Source: Histoplasma ohiense
Taxonomy: Eukaryota; Ascomycota; Eurotiomycetes; Onygenales; Ajellomycetaceae
NCBI GenBank assembly: GCA_017607445.1
Contig: JAEVHH010000003.1
Coordinates: 868,001 to 932,000, forward strand
Length of the DNA stretch: 64,000 nt
Direction of reading: 5' to 3'
The position numbers and the translations under genes were made by a program. Within the stretch, counting starts at the first letter, position 1. The number at the start of each line of letters is the position of its first letter. The notes below the pieces were generated by a model that worked only from the letters and a program-made list of their open reading frames with translations, made no database searches and had not been told where the DNA came from. This document shows, piece by piece, positions 46,070 to 57,683 of the stretch.

Positions 46070-47277
46070 TCATGGATATGGCTGCAATCTTTCTCGCCCC
46101 GAATAGGCCGAGCTACCAGCTTGGAAGTATGGGTGCATGCAGGCCTGCTTCGCCGATATACGTCGTGCAGGGTCATATTCGAGCATGGCATCTAGAAGAT
46201 CAAGACCGTTACGTTCCAGGCCGGGAACCAGCTTTCGAGTGTCTTCACGCTTCCATTTAGGAAATGAGGCTTTGAAGTCGGGGAATGAAGTGACACCGGG
46301 CCAGGTATTCTCATCCGGGGTTCCGAGGAGTCTAGATTTTTCGTGCGTGTCAGGTTGAACTGGGGAAGGTTGAAAGGGAGTAAAACAACTAGGTAGCAAA
46401 GCTGAAATGGGCTTACTTGAAGATCTTGAAAATTTCATCAATCTCAGAATCTCCGGGGAATAACGGCTTGCGCGTGCACATTTCTGCAAAAATAGCACCG
46501 ACGGACCACATGTCGACACCAGTGGAATATTGACGGCCACCTAATAGGATTTCCGGTGCACGATACCAGAGCGTGACAACCTCGAAAAACACTTAGCAAT
46601 GGGTTTTGCACCCGAGTACAAGAAACACTTACCTCGTGGGTGTATGTGCGCAACGGGACACCGAAAGCTCGAGCCAAGCCGAAATCCGCCAACTTGAGAT
46701 TACCCTCGCGATCAATTAAGAGATTTTGAGGCTTCAGATCGCGATGGAGGACTCGATGGCTGTGGCAGTACCGTATACCTTCGACGAGTTGAGCCATGAA
46801 CTTTTTGACCATCGCCTCTCCCAACCCCAGTCGATTCATATCGAGTGTCGACCCGTCGGGCAGCGCTTTGCCACGACCACCCTCGCTGACGGGAAGTGCC
46901 TCCATATATTTTTTTAGGTCGAGGTCCAGGAATTCGAAGACCAGGTACAGCTTGTGGCCGTCAGCGTGAACAATGTTGAGGAGTCTAACAATATTGGGAT
47001 CGTGCATTTCCTTCAGGAGAGAGATTTCGCGAATGGCGGTGCTGGGGACGCCCTCATCCTCAGCCTCAAGTCGAATCTTCTTCAGCGCAACAATTCGATT
47101 GGGATGCGTGAGATCTCGAGCCTTATAGACCACACCGTACGTCCCTGGATATATGATGTTGCCCATCAGTAAAACCATTCACCACCACTGCTGCCGAAGG
47201 GTCTTGGGCAGACTCGAGATGGTACGAGCCTCAAGCTTACCCTCTCCAATCTTCTCAATTTTCTGATAATTCTCCAT
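46070..47277 (-). CDS. nimX: Cyclin-dependent kinase CDK1 (NimX/Cdc28/Cdc2)
   Basis: Master cell-cycle Ser/Thr kinase driving G1/S and G2/M with cyclins. Four exons, 47241-47277, 46633-47144, 46417-46580 and 46070-46331, with introns of 96, 52 and 85 bp, give 324 residues, the normal length for CDK1. The 37 bp first exon starts MENYQKIEKIGEG and splices into GTYGVVYKA (glycine loop with the regulatory Thr-Tyr pair at about 14-15). Also present are the cyclin-binding helix in GVPSTAIREISLL (PSTAIRE), HRDLKPQNLLI (catalytic loop), LADFGLARAFG (Mg-binding), and the T-loop running [20 protein letters not shown] across the second junction. The C-lobe ends MHPYFQAGSSAYSGR. An N-terminal insert SEGGRGKALPDGS after the hinge is typical of filamentous fungi. 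The gene is divergent from the AlkB-like gene. Confidence 0.97.
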
Positions 47278-47804
47278 GATTGAAGATTTATATCCTAGAG
47301 TAGGTCTCACACAAGCGCTATTAGTATACCCCTTTCAGTCAAGAAAGGCTAGATAGAGCTGCGCGAGGGTTGCGTCGAGCAGCAAAGCGAGAGAGGCTCT
47401 ATATGATAAGTAACGACGGGCGGAGTACGTCGTGCTGGAGGGGCTAGTACATGTACAAACACACTTAGGAAAAACGCCAGAAGTATCCTGGGTTCTATGT
47501 CATTGTCGAGGAATTGGTGTTGTCAGAATATCTTTCCCCGCAATGTTGGCGTGGTTGGTGGTGCGGTCAGCGGAGGGGAAACAGCAGTAAATTTTTTGCG
47601 GTTTCTCTGGTTTCCGGAGTTTACATTTCTCCCAAACAAACACCACGACTGGTTCCAAGGCTTGATCAGCACGCGCCTCACCGCCCAGACAGCAGCAGCC
47701 ACTCACGGTGCGACATCGGACGGCAGAATACGCCTGGACAGTGGGGCAGATTTTTTTCTTTTTGAAAGAAGCTGGGCTTAAACTGGCTTGTTCAACACGT
47801 CGCA
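47278..47804. promoter_or_regulatory. Divergent promoter region between CDK1 and the AlkB-like gene
   Basis: 527 bp between two divergent start codons, so both promoters lie here. No specific factor site is called. Confidence 0.5.
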
Positions 47805-48942
47805 ATGGTGGAAATCACGCGGCTTAATGCCCATGAAAAACCACCTGTTGTTCTCCGTCAGCTGTATAAGCAATACCGCGGTCTCAAATTCTCAGAGATT
47901 GACTCGCACCCTCTGATTCTAGACCCCCAGCGACCGTCTAACAATAGCTTTGACAATGGATTTCAGAGTGAGGGACATGTGCCTTGCCATTCCATTTCGT
48001 CAGCGTTGGACCAGTCGCTACAATGTCAGATATACAAGGACGAGTTGAAAGACATTCCTGTCTTCACACATCAGGCAATTCCAGGTGAGACGCTCTCTAC
48101 TCCGTGTCAATAGGATGCAGCTACTGATATTGCTCAATGACAACACTGTCCCAGGCCTACGTATTATCCCATCCCTTTTGCCTCCTTCTGTGCAGATTGA
48201 ATTATTGTCTCGCATCTTCCACCGCGATCTATCAAACGAAAACCACAAGACCAATATCCATCTCCATTACCACATGTCATATCCTAGTCTACATGAAACT
48301 CACTCCACCGCCGACACTGCAACATTCCAGGACGGTCATAATTCATCCTCGCAGAAGAGGGCTTCATTTTTCCAAGATAACCCGGCTCGAGAACTAGTCC
48401 CAAAGGACCCCTCAGTTCATCCGCCGTTGTCAATAGCATCATTTCTGGAGAAAAAGCTGCGCTGGATAACACTTGGCGGCCAATACAATTGGACGGACAA
48501 AGTGTATCCTGCTGAAATACCCCCTCAATTCCCGGCAGATATAGCCAGCCTGCTGCGCAACATCTTCCCTGAAACAAAACCGGAGGCTGCTATAGTAAAT
48601 CTTTATTCTCCTGGCGATACCCTAAGCGTCCATCGGGATGTAAGCGAAGAGTGCGACACCGGCTTGATAAGTATTAGTTTTGGATGTGATGGTCTTTTTA
48701 TGGTGGGCCACTTGGATGGTACTGGTTGTGAAATTATCCGACTGCGCTCGGGAGATGCTGTCTACATGTCTGGTCAGGCAAGGTTTGCTTGGCATGCAGT
48801 ACCAAAAATCATTCCGTCAACTTGTCCGGAATGGCTGGCAGACTGGCCCGGCAATGCTGCTCAGTTCGAACAATGGCGAGGTTGGATGTCGAACAAAAGA
48901 ATCAATCTTAACGTGAGACAGATGAAGGATGCTGTGGGCTGA
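47805..48942 (+). CDS. AlkB-like Fe(II)/2-oxoglutarate dioxygenase (ALKBH1 type)
   Basis: Nucleic-acid demethylase-type dioxygenase; ALKBH1 relatives act on tRNA and mitochondrial RNA or DNA. Exons 47805-48084 and 48155-48942 (70 bp intron, phase 1) give 355 residues. The splice restores HQAIPGLRIIPSLLPPSVQI. The iron-binding set is intact: His253 and Asp255 in LSVHRDVSEE and His307 in FAWHAVPKI. The 2-oxoglutarate arginine motif R-x5-R is present in RINLNVRQM. The nucleotide-recognition region includes RWITLGGQYNWTDKVYP and NLYSPGDTLSVH, and the core strand reads GLISISFGCDGLFMVG. No obvious targeting peptide. A linker at about 125-165 is low complexity. The substrate cannot be read from sequence; ALKBH1-type is inferred from the overall layout. 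Confidence 0.93.
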
Positions 48943-49681
48943 CTCATATACTGTATTGCTCAGCAAGATTGCTCATTGTTGGACTGTACGACCAAATATT
49001 GATATTTACACCCAGCCAAGTTTTACCGTTTTCAAATCGACCATAGTGTATACAAAACGATTAACACTACTCCATCTTCCGAATTGGTCGCTTCATCTCC
49101 CCAGGTCAGCCCTCGAACCTAATTCCTCGCACGTGAAGCAAGCGCTGAAGGCCGCTTACCAAGCTTGCCTCCCAACAGGTCTTCAAAACGGCCTTCTAGA
49201 TATTCCAATCCAGCGTTAGAGTGTACTTCTCCTTCTGCGCTCGATGTGGTGAGTTAAAATGCTAGCTGTACACCGAAGAATTTGGACATGGTATGATAGT
49301 GCATTGATTTTGGTTAACGCCAGGAGACGGTTGTTGTGAGAGAGGAATTACTGCGAGACTACTGCACTCACATTGACCTGACCTGAGGATTCTGGCATAG
49401 GGACAGTGTGATGAACGCTATAGGTTCTCCATCAACCCATCTATTCAGAATTTTATTAGATGAAATTAGTAATTGCTTGACCTGCTTTATAGTGGTGAGT
49501 TGACTCTGCTTGCCGCGCTCTGCCAAATTACGGCCTCTGATTGGCCAATTTAACGCCTACTAACCGAACGTGCTTCATAGAAGAAAACACCTTCCATTTC
49601 TGGCATTCACTTGCATTGTTTACGTCTCACCGTCTTCGAGTTTCCACTCTGTTTGGACCCTCTTCCCATCATCGCTTGCCG
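48943..49681. other. Intergenic, nothing recognised
   Basis: 739 bp between the AlkB-like gene and the broken kinase gene, presumably 3' UTR and promoter. No gene is supported. Confidence 0.5.
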
Positions 49682-51128
49682 ATGACTATGGCCAGTTGCG
49701 CCCGCATTGCAAATGCGTTTCAGTACCGCTGCCGACAGATTCGATTTTTCACCCCAACCAAAAATATGCCCACCATTATGGAACCAAGCAAAGTCAAGTA
49801 TGCGTATGTCGAGGAAGGTGTCAAGCGTCTAGACTACTATGTCCGTGGCTGGTACCATCCAGTAAAAGTTGGTGACGAGTTCCAGGAAGGCCGCTATGTC
49901 ATTACCCATAAACTTGGATTTGGACGATCTACCACTACCTGGCTGGCTGAAGACAAAGTAATGAAAAAACTTGTCGCCCTCAAAATTTCACTGCAGAATC
50001 AGTTGAGCGCACTCACGAGGAACAAATTCTTTTACGACTGGCCAAGTCTCGATCAGTGTTGCCCGGAAAAGCCATAATCCAGACATTGCTCGATTCTTTT
50101 ACTTTCTCTGGGCCGAATGGGACCCATCGGTTCTTGGTTGTGGATGCTGCAAGGGTCAGAATTCATGTTGCAAAGGACATGGCCTATCACCGCCTTCTCC
50201 AGCTTGAAGTTGTTAGAGCCATTGCATCCCAATTGATATTGGCACTGCAATTTGTACATGCTCAGGGGGTTGTTCACGGCGGTATATTTTGGTGCTATGA
50301 CATACCTGAACTGGCTTATAGAGTCTAAACCAGATGATATAGATCTCCACGCTGGGAATATTCTCCTTCATCTACCGCCAAATATTCGGAGCATGACTCG
50401 TGAACAGCTGTACATAAATGTTGGAAGGCCTGACGAGGAGCCTGTTGGTCGTACGGACGGCTTACCCCTTGGTAATGGGGTTCTTTTGAAGGTCGTTTTC
50501 CCTGTGCTGCTGGGGCTTGGAAGTGATGAGATCAAGTTGGCCGATTCTTCCATTCTACTTACAGACTTTGGAGAAGCTTTTGATCCTCAAAGAACACAGC
50601 GATTCACTGCACATGCACCAGTCCCCTTATCACCGCCGGAATCTCGATTTGCGGATAAACCGCTTTCTTTTCCGTCAGATATCTGGACTCTTGGGTGTGT
50701 GATCTGGGACCTTTTTGGATCTAGTCCACCATTTGAAGCTTTCCCCGGCTCGCAGGATGACATTACCGTTGAGCATGTTGAGACATTTGGTAAACTCCCA
50801 GATCAATGGTGGAGCAAGTGGGAGACCCGCGGCAACTGGTTTGATGAAGATGGTCATAAAAACGTCAAGGAGAGCCTGCGGCAGTATTACGGCAACACCA
50901 GCCGGAGCTTGACTCAGCGGTTTGCGGAGATCAATATCTCACGGAAGAGCAAGAAGCTCGAGACCTTTGACCCTGAAGAGAAAAAAATCATTTCATGACA
51001 TGATGCGATCTATGTTAGTCCTTGAGACGAGTGAAAGGGCTAGCATTGACGATGTGGTGGGGTGTGAGTGGATGCAGCGATGGGGTTTACCTGAGTTTCA
51101 GAGAATGCAAAGTGCATTGAGAGACTGA
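49682..51128 (+). pseudogene. SRPK-like protein kinase, apparently broken by two frameshifts
   Basis: Relative of SRPK-type Ser/Thr kinases that are amplified in many fungi. From the ATG at 49682 a basic, mitochondrial-like leader precedes the family start YVEEGVKRLDYYVRGWYHPV, then GRYVITHKLGFGRSTTTWLA (glycine loop) and VALKIS (ATP lysine). Around 49994-50004 the frame must change by one base to continue as VERTHEEQILLRLAKSRS and SFTFSGPNGTHRFLV. A normal 61 bp intron at 50282-50342 follows, restoring GVVHGDLHAGNILLHLPP (catalytic loop). LLTDFGEAFD (Mg loop) and FPSDIWTLGCVIWDLFG are present. A second change falls at an A run at 50981-50987, after which FHDMMRSMLVLETSERASI completes the kinase C-lobe. 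No splice site repairs either break. Either this is a recent pseudogene or the assembly has two one-base errors, one of them at a homopolymer. Confidence 0.75.
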
Positions 51129-52893
51129 TGCTTTGCCGCCAGTCTTGCTGATTGAAATTGTTGCTGCGATGTGTGCGGAGGATTGTGAGAGCAGTCTTTC
51201 CTAGATGAGCCCTTGGGTATAGGCCTTCGTCCGAATGCGGAGTCTGCCATCACATAAGTAGAGAAGAAGCAAGCACAGCTAAGATATTTATACATTTTAT
51301 AAGCATGAATATGGGCCAGCACCCTTGCCCCCGCCGACCCCCCAAAAGAAAAACTGGGAATGAACTTGTGCTCATGGCAAAAAGAAATATGAAATAGTAT
51401 ATGTTGAACATGCTCCACAAACTCTTCATCTTGTTGCATTTGACATTGGGGATAAGGCACACTGGGCTCTATTTATTCCCAACAGAATGGCTGGCGCGAC
51501 CGGTACTCTTGTGCACATTAGGCCATTTTCCACAATGCTGCAAAAGTTGTTCAATGAAATCCTCAAAGATTGAAGCATCTGTCAAGCCTTGAAAGATGTG
51601 GGAAAAGACAACACCATCCTGAGCATATGCTGGCAATATTTGATACTGTTGGCTCCGGTGAAATTGGGATACTTGAATTGATATCACACTGAGAGGAAAC
51701 CAGTCTGTCATTCAAAAACCTATACATTTATCACATTCAGACTCGTCAATACTAGGGGCAGCCTGCTCATAGCACCCCTCTTCAGGGGGTGCGCAAACGA
51801 ACCTCTTAAGTCCCAGGGGATGAAAGGCACCATTAATTGCTTCAAGGAGTTAAAAAGCTCAGGCACAACATTCTATAGGAGGAGCTTCATGGAACATGCA
51901 GCTGGGCAGAACGGAGCAGAAGTGCCAAGTTATATTAATATCATTGGTGGATATCATTAGCAGGTGTCGTTGCTAGATAGATACCATCGATATATATCAT
52001 TGGTGGATATCACCCCTTCAAGCAGGTCAGGAGATAGATAGGCAGGTAGTCAGCTAGTCAGCTGGTAAGCTAGTATTGACAGATAGATGGGTAGCTAGAT
52101 GGTGATGTTTATTCTCATAGAGAATGATTGGATGTTGAGCAGAAGGTTGGTTGATAGATAGGGATGTAGAAAGATAGGCTAGCTGTACATTTTGATCCAC
52201 ATTTTTGCAAACATTGACATCCAATCATTTCAGCCACAAAATGATACAACTTTCCTCCCCCTGGAGCTTCGCATGATTCTTAGGGACTTTGCTTCGCTCC
52301 GTCTAATTATGATCTTTGAAAATGATAGAAGAACAATAGATCTTCAGAAGTGAAATGAGCTTCTATCTCTCTTATCTATCTTGAAAATCATTATCATCTC
52401 TGTCAACTTTCAGATCTGTGGGAAATATCACAGCTGTAGACAGCAGTTGTACAGCTGCTGAATGAAGAGGCAGGCGCACTGTGATGCCATCTGTACCCGG
52501 GGTGCTCTCGCTGTGTTGGGATTTCGAGAAACCACGGATGATTAAACCGCGTCGAAAGTTTTTCCGGCCCATATTCACAACCCAACACCCACGGGGATAT
52601 ATATCACTATGAGCGCAACCCCATCTAACAAATGGTTACGTTGGCTTTTTGCTCTGGATAACCTAGTGGCCATAGTGCTATCTTATCACAGCTGAACAAA
52701 AACATCAAGTTTTGAAGTGATAAACTTATCCTCCCCTCATGGCCACCCATAGAAACCCATATCAGCGAGCTGATTTCGAAATATCACCGATCTACGCGAC
52801 TTCAACCCGCTATGTCTGAGGATCCAGCGTTGGCCGTTCACAGCCAGCAAAGAACTTGCTTTCTCTGTCAGGCATATCATTCTATACGAGACG
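51129..52893. other. Repeat-rich intergenic stretch between two broken genes
   Basis: 1.8 kb with a GCACCCC..GGGGTGC hairpin near 51773-51793, a duplicated 19 bp element, GATA-rich sequence at about 52030-52170, and a short F-box-like reading frame (52240-52353). Short frames at 52737-52893 might be the decayed 5' end of the downstream gene. No intact gene. Confidence 0.5.
51938..52012. repeat. Duplicated 19 bp element (ATATCATTGGTGGATATCA)
   Basis: Two identical 19-mers at 51938-51956 and 51994-52012, 56 bp apart start to start. Each contains GATATC-like palindromic halves, so each copy can also pair imperfectly with itself. Confidence 0.9.
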
Positions 52894-54460
52894 ATGTCCG
52901 CGAGCATTTCTAACACCGATTGTGAACGAGTAGTTGCACTCCTCGCTAAGGTCAGCGTCAACACCTCTGTGCCGCGCACCTGCGAAACGGACCTTGGCCC
53001 CATTCAAGATCCGCTCTCGAAGGTTTTAGATGCTCTCGCAAGTCTCCTGGTATCGCGCCCAACGAAAGAAGTGATTGCTGTCGGTCTGCAGACAGGGTCC
53101 GGTAGTAATTTATGCTACACTCTTACTCTCGCTTCCAATGAGTCAGTAACTCGGCCGACAGTTGGCCACTGTCGCAGAATCATGAAACATCTCAAGCAGC
53201 TGGGGCTAGAATTTTATACGCTGCGGAAGAATACTTGCCATCAAACTTCTCTTAAGGCCATGGAAGGTGAACGAGCGGATTCCTCCGATATGGACGAAAC
53301 AAAATTCCCAGAAAGCCTTCGATTGATGGTGGATTCCTTCAAAGCGGATCTCTACAAATTTTCAATGCCACAGTTCCGACCACGTTTAAACAAGAAGTGT
53401 GGTCTGACTACGCGTGGAGCTGCGTTCCACAGTTATGTGACGGAAATGCCGGACAGGGGTTGTCCTATTGTTCGCGGTCTTAAAGACATCAACCGCATTC
53501 TTTCCTGGATGACAAAGATCCTCCAACAGTACCGTTGGGAAATACCCGAAAATAAATGGGATATTTTTTTTGGAGGGAATGGATCGAATTAGTGACATCG
53601 TACGCGAGGTGTTCGGAACTAACAATTGGAAGGTTAAGCTTGCGAATGTCGCTTCAGCACCTCGTATGCTACTGGTCTCCCCTCATTGAGATTTACAGTG
53701 CTAATCTACATTTATCGGCATTTCCTCTAGAAGGATTTCTGAGAAAGATATCCTCCATTCCCAACGCGATTGAGACCCTTATAAAGTGCGCCTATTCGCC
53801 GAGGTTATATCGTCGTTTTCTCTTTGAACAGGAGCTGGAAGTGATATCTTTGCGCAATCAGCCTCGGAATATCAAGCTACCTCCTTCGAACCAGTGGGTG
53901 GAAATATCGAAGCAAGTTTTGGCGAATTCCGCCACCGACCGTTCGCCGCAGGAAGAGGAGAACGAGGAGAACGAGGAGAACGGCAAAGCGGCGAATGGCA
54001 AAGAGGCGAATCTCCCGGGGCATTCACTTTCTCTCAAGTTGAATGGAATGGACACTGTTCGTGCCCCAGTGCACTGCGAGTGTGTCTTAGCCTTGAAATT
54101 TCTCGGCGAAAATCGCACTGTCCGTTCCGTCCAATACATTGGAGTTTCAAAGCTCTCCTGTATTGGTTGTTGGGTGTTCCTAAGGCGCTACGTGACAATG
54201 GGATTGCGTTCTACACAAAAGGCTCCCATTCAAAGGCTTATTTCCCATGGAAATTCCCTGATCTGGAAATGAATTGGGCAATGGTCCCTAATGAATCACA
54301 AACGGGTATCACTATGTCATTTTTTAATACTCTGTCTCAGATTTATGCGCAGCGCTTGCATGAGCAGGAAATGATGAGAATATTGTCTGACAACACCACC
54401 GGGAGCGGTTCTGGAACGCGGCGTGCCTGGAGATTCACCATGGAAGATTTCAGGCGCTGA
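52894..54460 (+). pseudogene. Fungal deaminase-like gene (OTT_1508-type), broken by several frameshifts
   Basis: The 5' frame (52894-53592) gives about 230 residues resembling fungal proteins that carry a C-terminal zinc deaminase domain. At an eight-T run near 53563 the protein-like sequence moves to another frame (MDRISDIVREVFGTNNWKV.., 53579 onward). By about 53690 it moves again to the frame of LIEIYSANLHLSAF and SPRLYRRFLFEQELEVISL. That frame holds the putative zinc motifs: HCECVLALKFLG (H-x-E) and IGVSKLSCIGCWVFL (C-x2-C). After the second motif, near 54180, the sensible sequence changes frame once more to KALRDNGIAFYTKGSHSKAY, ending at 54460. An acidic E/N repeat (EEENEENEENG) sits just before the domain. 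No introns explain the changes. Family naming is from motif memory and moderate; the breaks are clear. Confidence 0.55.
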
Positions 54461-55667
54461 CAATGCAGACCCAGGTAGGATTCTAGGCCAAGTTTTCTCC
54501 GATACGTTCAACTCATGTGACATATTTCCCTCCTCAGGTACCTTTCTTAAAATTTCAGTGTGCATTATCAGGTTGACCGACATAGATCTGTATTGTCGGT
54601 GATGGAATGAGGTGCATATTTCATGGACCTCGTAACCATCCAAGTCGACTACCCGTCATCGTCTTCGTGGCGTAGTTGACCGCCGAAAGTCAGTAGTAAA
54701 ACGTTTCCAGGTCCAACTAATCATAGAGGGTGTCCATATGGGATTTTTCCCCAAGCCCGTTGTTGTGTAACCTGGATCGGAGCATTAAGGAGAACCTGGG
54801 GTGCCCAACCTTGAAGTTGATCAAGGATGCGGCCCACAAAATTCTACTTCAACGAGCTGAGGATATGTATCTAGGAAATCTGGAGAGCTGCGGGACAATT
54901 ATCTGGTATTACCTGGCTAGGGGCCATGCGGAAGCACTTTGCCTTTCCATTGCACAATTTTCTTCGACTCTTTGTGGATTGTGTTGAACTGACATTCCAC
55001 AGCGGAATCCTGCAGCCAAAATGACTCGGCTAAAGGACAGTTTGAAAGAACAACGAGTTGAAATGTGACCGCCTTTACAAACTGCACTGGAGAAAAGAAT
55101 GCATTAGTGCGTATAGTCTACTCTCATCTATCAAAGCTGACCTATACTTGAGATAACCTCGAATGTCCACTTCCACTTTTTGCCCGGCATCCCTGATGAA
55201 GCAGAAGGTTTGTACTGTTCTTCATTCCGCCTTGTTTCGAAGTCGACAACGCACTCCCTTTGGTGTTCGATTCAAGTAAGGATGTAAGGATGCCCGTGTC
55301 TGCGCTGGTGGAGGGTGGCTCGGTCTGGATTTAGGAGAATGGTTGGATGATCCAGGCTGATCCCACTGTCACACAGCAGGAAGACGGCTACTTGTCCTGT
55401 GTTTGGCTGCACCGGTGAGAGGAAAATAGTCTATTGACAATAATGATGTGTTACCTCTATCCCCCGCCCTGCTCGTTCGTGAAACTCATCTGGCTCTGTT
55501 GACTGACAGACAAAGAAGCCGTGTGTATACAAAATCTGGCCAACGCCCCTTCCCCTTGATACTAGTAGTTTTCACATACGCCGGGAAAACTACTGTACAG
55601 TACAATACGAATATTTGTTTGAGTTCTAATTGCCTCTGCCTGCTCCCCAGACTCGGCCAGTCACCAG
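54461..55667. other. Intergenic, no supported gene
   Basis: 1.2 kb. A frame at 54730-54987 codes for a helical-looking peptide (NLDRSIKENLGCPTLKLIKD..) that could be a leftover exon, but neither its family nor splice partners can be named. The part nearest 55668 probably carries the amidase promoter. Confidence 0.45.
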
Positions 55668-57683
55668 ATGGCTACAGGAACATCATGGGAAGTTACTGCC
55701 AAAACAAAACGAGATTCCGTTCTCAATCTCATTCCCGAAAAATGGCGGATCCCAACTCCAATCCCCTCGGCCAGTGAGTTGCGGGATGTGACCAGATACA
55801 TTCAGAAGTTCCTTTCTCCTCGAGAAATTGAAATCACGGAATTGGATCTTGTCAGTCTGGCACAGCGCACCACCAATGGGCAATGGACTGCTGTGGAGGT
55901 GACAGAAGCGTTTTGCCACCGAGCAGCTCTTGCGCATCAATTTGTGTGTATCACTCAAATGTCAACTAGAACTCCACGGTTTTACTGACGAACCACGCCT
56001 CAGGTCAATTGCATCCATGAGATCTTCTTTGATGCGGCCCTCGAGGAAGCAAAGAAACTTGACGCGTACTTCGCAGTACATAGGAAGCCACTTGGGCTGC
56101 TTCATGGCATCCCGATCAGTTTAAAAGATCAGTTCCATGTGAAGGGGGTGGAAACCACCATGGGCTATGTTGGTTGGGTGGGCACTTTCCAGGGCCAGAA
56201 AGGCGATCCTCGACGACTGGTCTTTGAAAGCGAGCTGGTCAAGGAACTCCGTTCTGCGGGTGCTGTGCTTCACTGCAAGACTAGCGTCCCTGCAACTCTA
56301 ATGTGTCCTCAGACGACCAACAATATCATTGACTACACTTGGAACCCGAAGAATCGCCTTCTATCTTCTGGGGGAAGCTCTGGGGGAGAAGGCGCCCTCA
56401 TCATACTGAGGGGATCTGCGGGCGGGTTTGGCACTGATATTGGTGGGAGTGTGCGGGTCCCAGCTGCCTTTAACGGTCTTTATGGTATCAGGCCGTCAGC
56501 TGGCAGAATTCCCTACGAAGGCGTGGCTAATTCGATGGATGGCCAAAACTTAATCACCTCTGTTGTCGGTCCGCTCACCACTACCCCTGGTGGGTTGAAG
56601 CTCTTGTTTAAGTCTGTACTCAGTCAGAAGCCGTGGCTTCATGATCCATTGGCGATTGAGCTGCCATGGCGGGATGAGGCAGAGCAGGAAGTATTGGATC
56701 TCATTAAAAGTTCTGCTGCGGGGAAAGGTCAGCTTTCGTTCGGCATCATGAGTTCGGATGACTACATTGAGCCGGTACCCCCTGTTTCTAGAGCTTTGCG
56801 AATGATGACTGCTACCCTACTGAAACTTGGACATAAGGCAAGCAAGCTAGCCATCATTTTGACCAATCCTGGTTTGGTCCAATCACCGGTATGTAACTAA
56901 CTTATCTTATCAGGTTATCGAGTGGAAGCCACCGTCTCACCAAAGAGCCCTGGAATTAGCGGTATGTCTAAACGATCGCATGACACCGTGTTTTCGGACT
57001 TGACTTAACTCTGTCTTTCTTTATTACAACGGCAGCTCACAATTTATACTCTCGACGGCGGTGCCGATGCACATCATCAATTTAACCTATCAGGTGAACC
57101 CCCTATGCCCGAACTCGATATCTTTTTAAAGGAATCCCCAGGCCCGCAATTGAACGCCCAGCAAATCGCCGCGATCAACGTCGCCAAGAGGGAATATCAG
57201 AAGGAGTACCTGGAATACTGGAATGGTACCTCGGAGTTGACGGGAACGGGCCGGCCTGTCGATGGCTTTTTCTGCCCTGTTGCTCCATTCCCCGCAGCAC
57301 AAAGGGGTAAAGCCAATTATGCTGGCTATACCGTCTTCGTGAATTTGCTGGATTACGGCTCGATCGTTATCCCGGTAACTATTGCTGATAAAACGGTGGA
57401 TACCGTCGACCCCCGCTATGATCCATTGAATGATATGGATAAGGCGATTCATGATGAATGTAAGTTTTGTTTTTTTAAACCATCAATCATTATTATATTT
57501 TGTCCCCCATAGTATCTTCGGCTTCGCCCGCTCAGAGTTTAAATTATATGCGCTGCACACACAGATGACGCGGAGATTTACGATGGCGCCCACGTCGGTC
57601 TGCAACTTGTTGGGAGGAGATTCCAGGAAGAGAGATTGATTGCACTCGCGGAATACGTGGGACATGCAGTCAGAACAACGTAG
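55668..57683 (+). CDS. Acetamidase-type amidase (amidase signature family)
   Basis: Amidase-signature hydrolase of the fungal acetamidase (AmdS) group, which releases ammonia from amides. Five exons, 55668-55943, 56004-56837, 56914-56961, 57036-57459 and 57565-57683, give 566 residues. The Ser-cisSer-Lys triad is complete: Lys133 (GIPISLKDQF), Ser217 (SSGGSSGGEGA) and Ser241 (GTDIGGSVR). The C-terminus YDGAHVGLQLVGRRFQEER is characteristic of AmdS-like enzymes and appears only after the last splice. The second intron (56838-56913) has a GC donor (AAG|GCAAGC) with a CTAAC branch and CAG acceptor. Using a GT nearby would leave only 32 bp and break the family sequence LKLGHK-VIEWKPPSHQRALELA. 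Exon 3 has just 16 codons. No signal peptide. Substrate preference is unknown; it may be dispensable, lying next to decaying genes. Confidence 0.93.

Noticed and set aside
46726..47172. Plus-strand frames antisense to the CDK1 gene
   Set aside because: Shadows of the conserved kinase exon.
55262..55280. GTTCGATTCAAG resembling a tRNA B box
   Set aside because: No matching A box or cloverleaf-forming arms were found around it.
56890..56913. GTATGT..CAG as a conventional intron in the amidase
   Set aside because: It would be far too short (about 24-32 bp) and would leave non-family residues before it; the GC-AG intron explains the sequence better.
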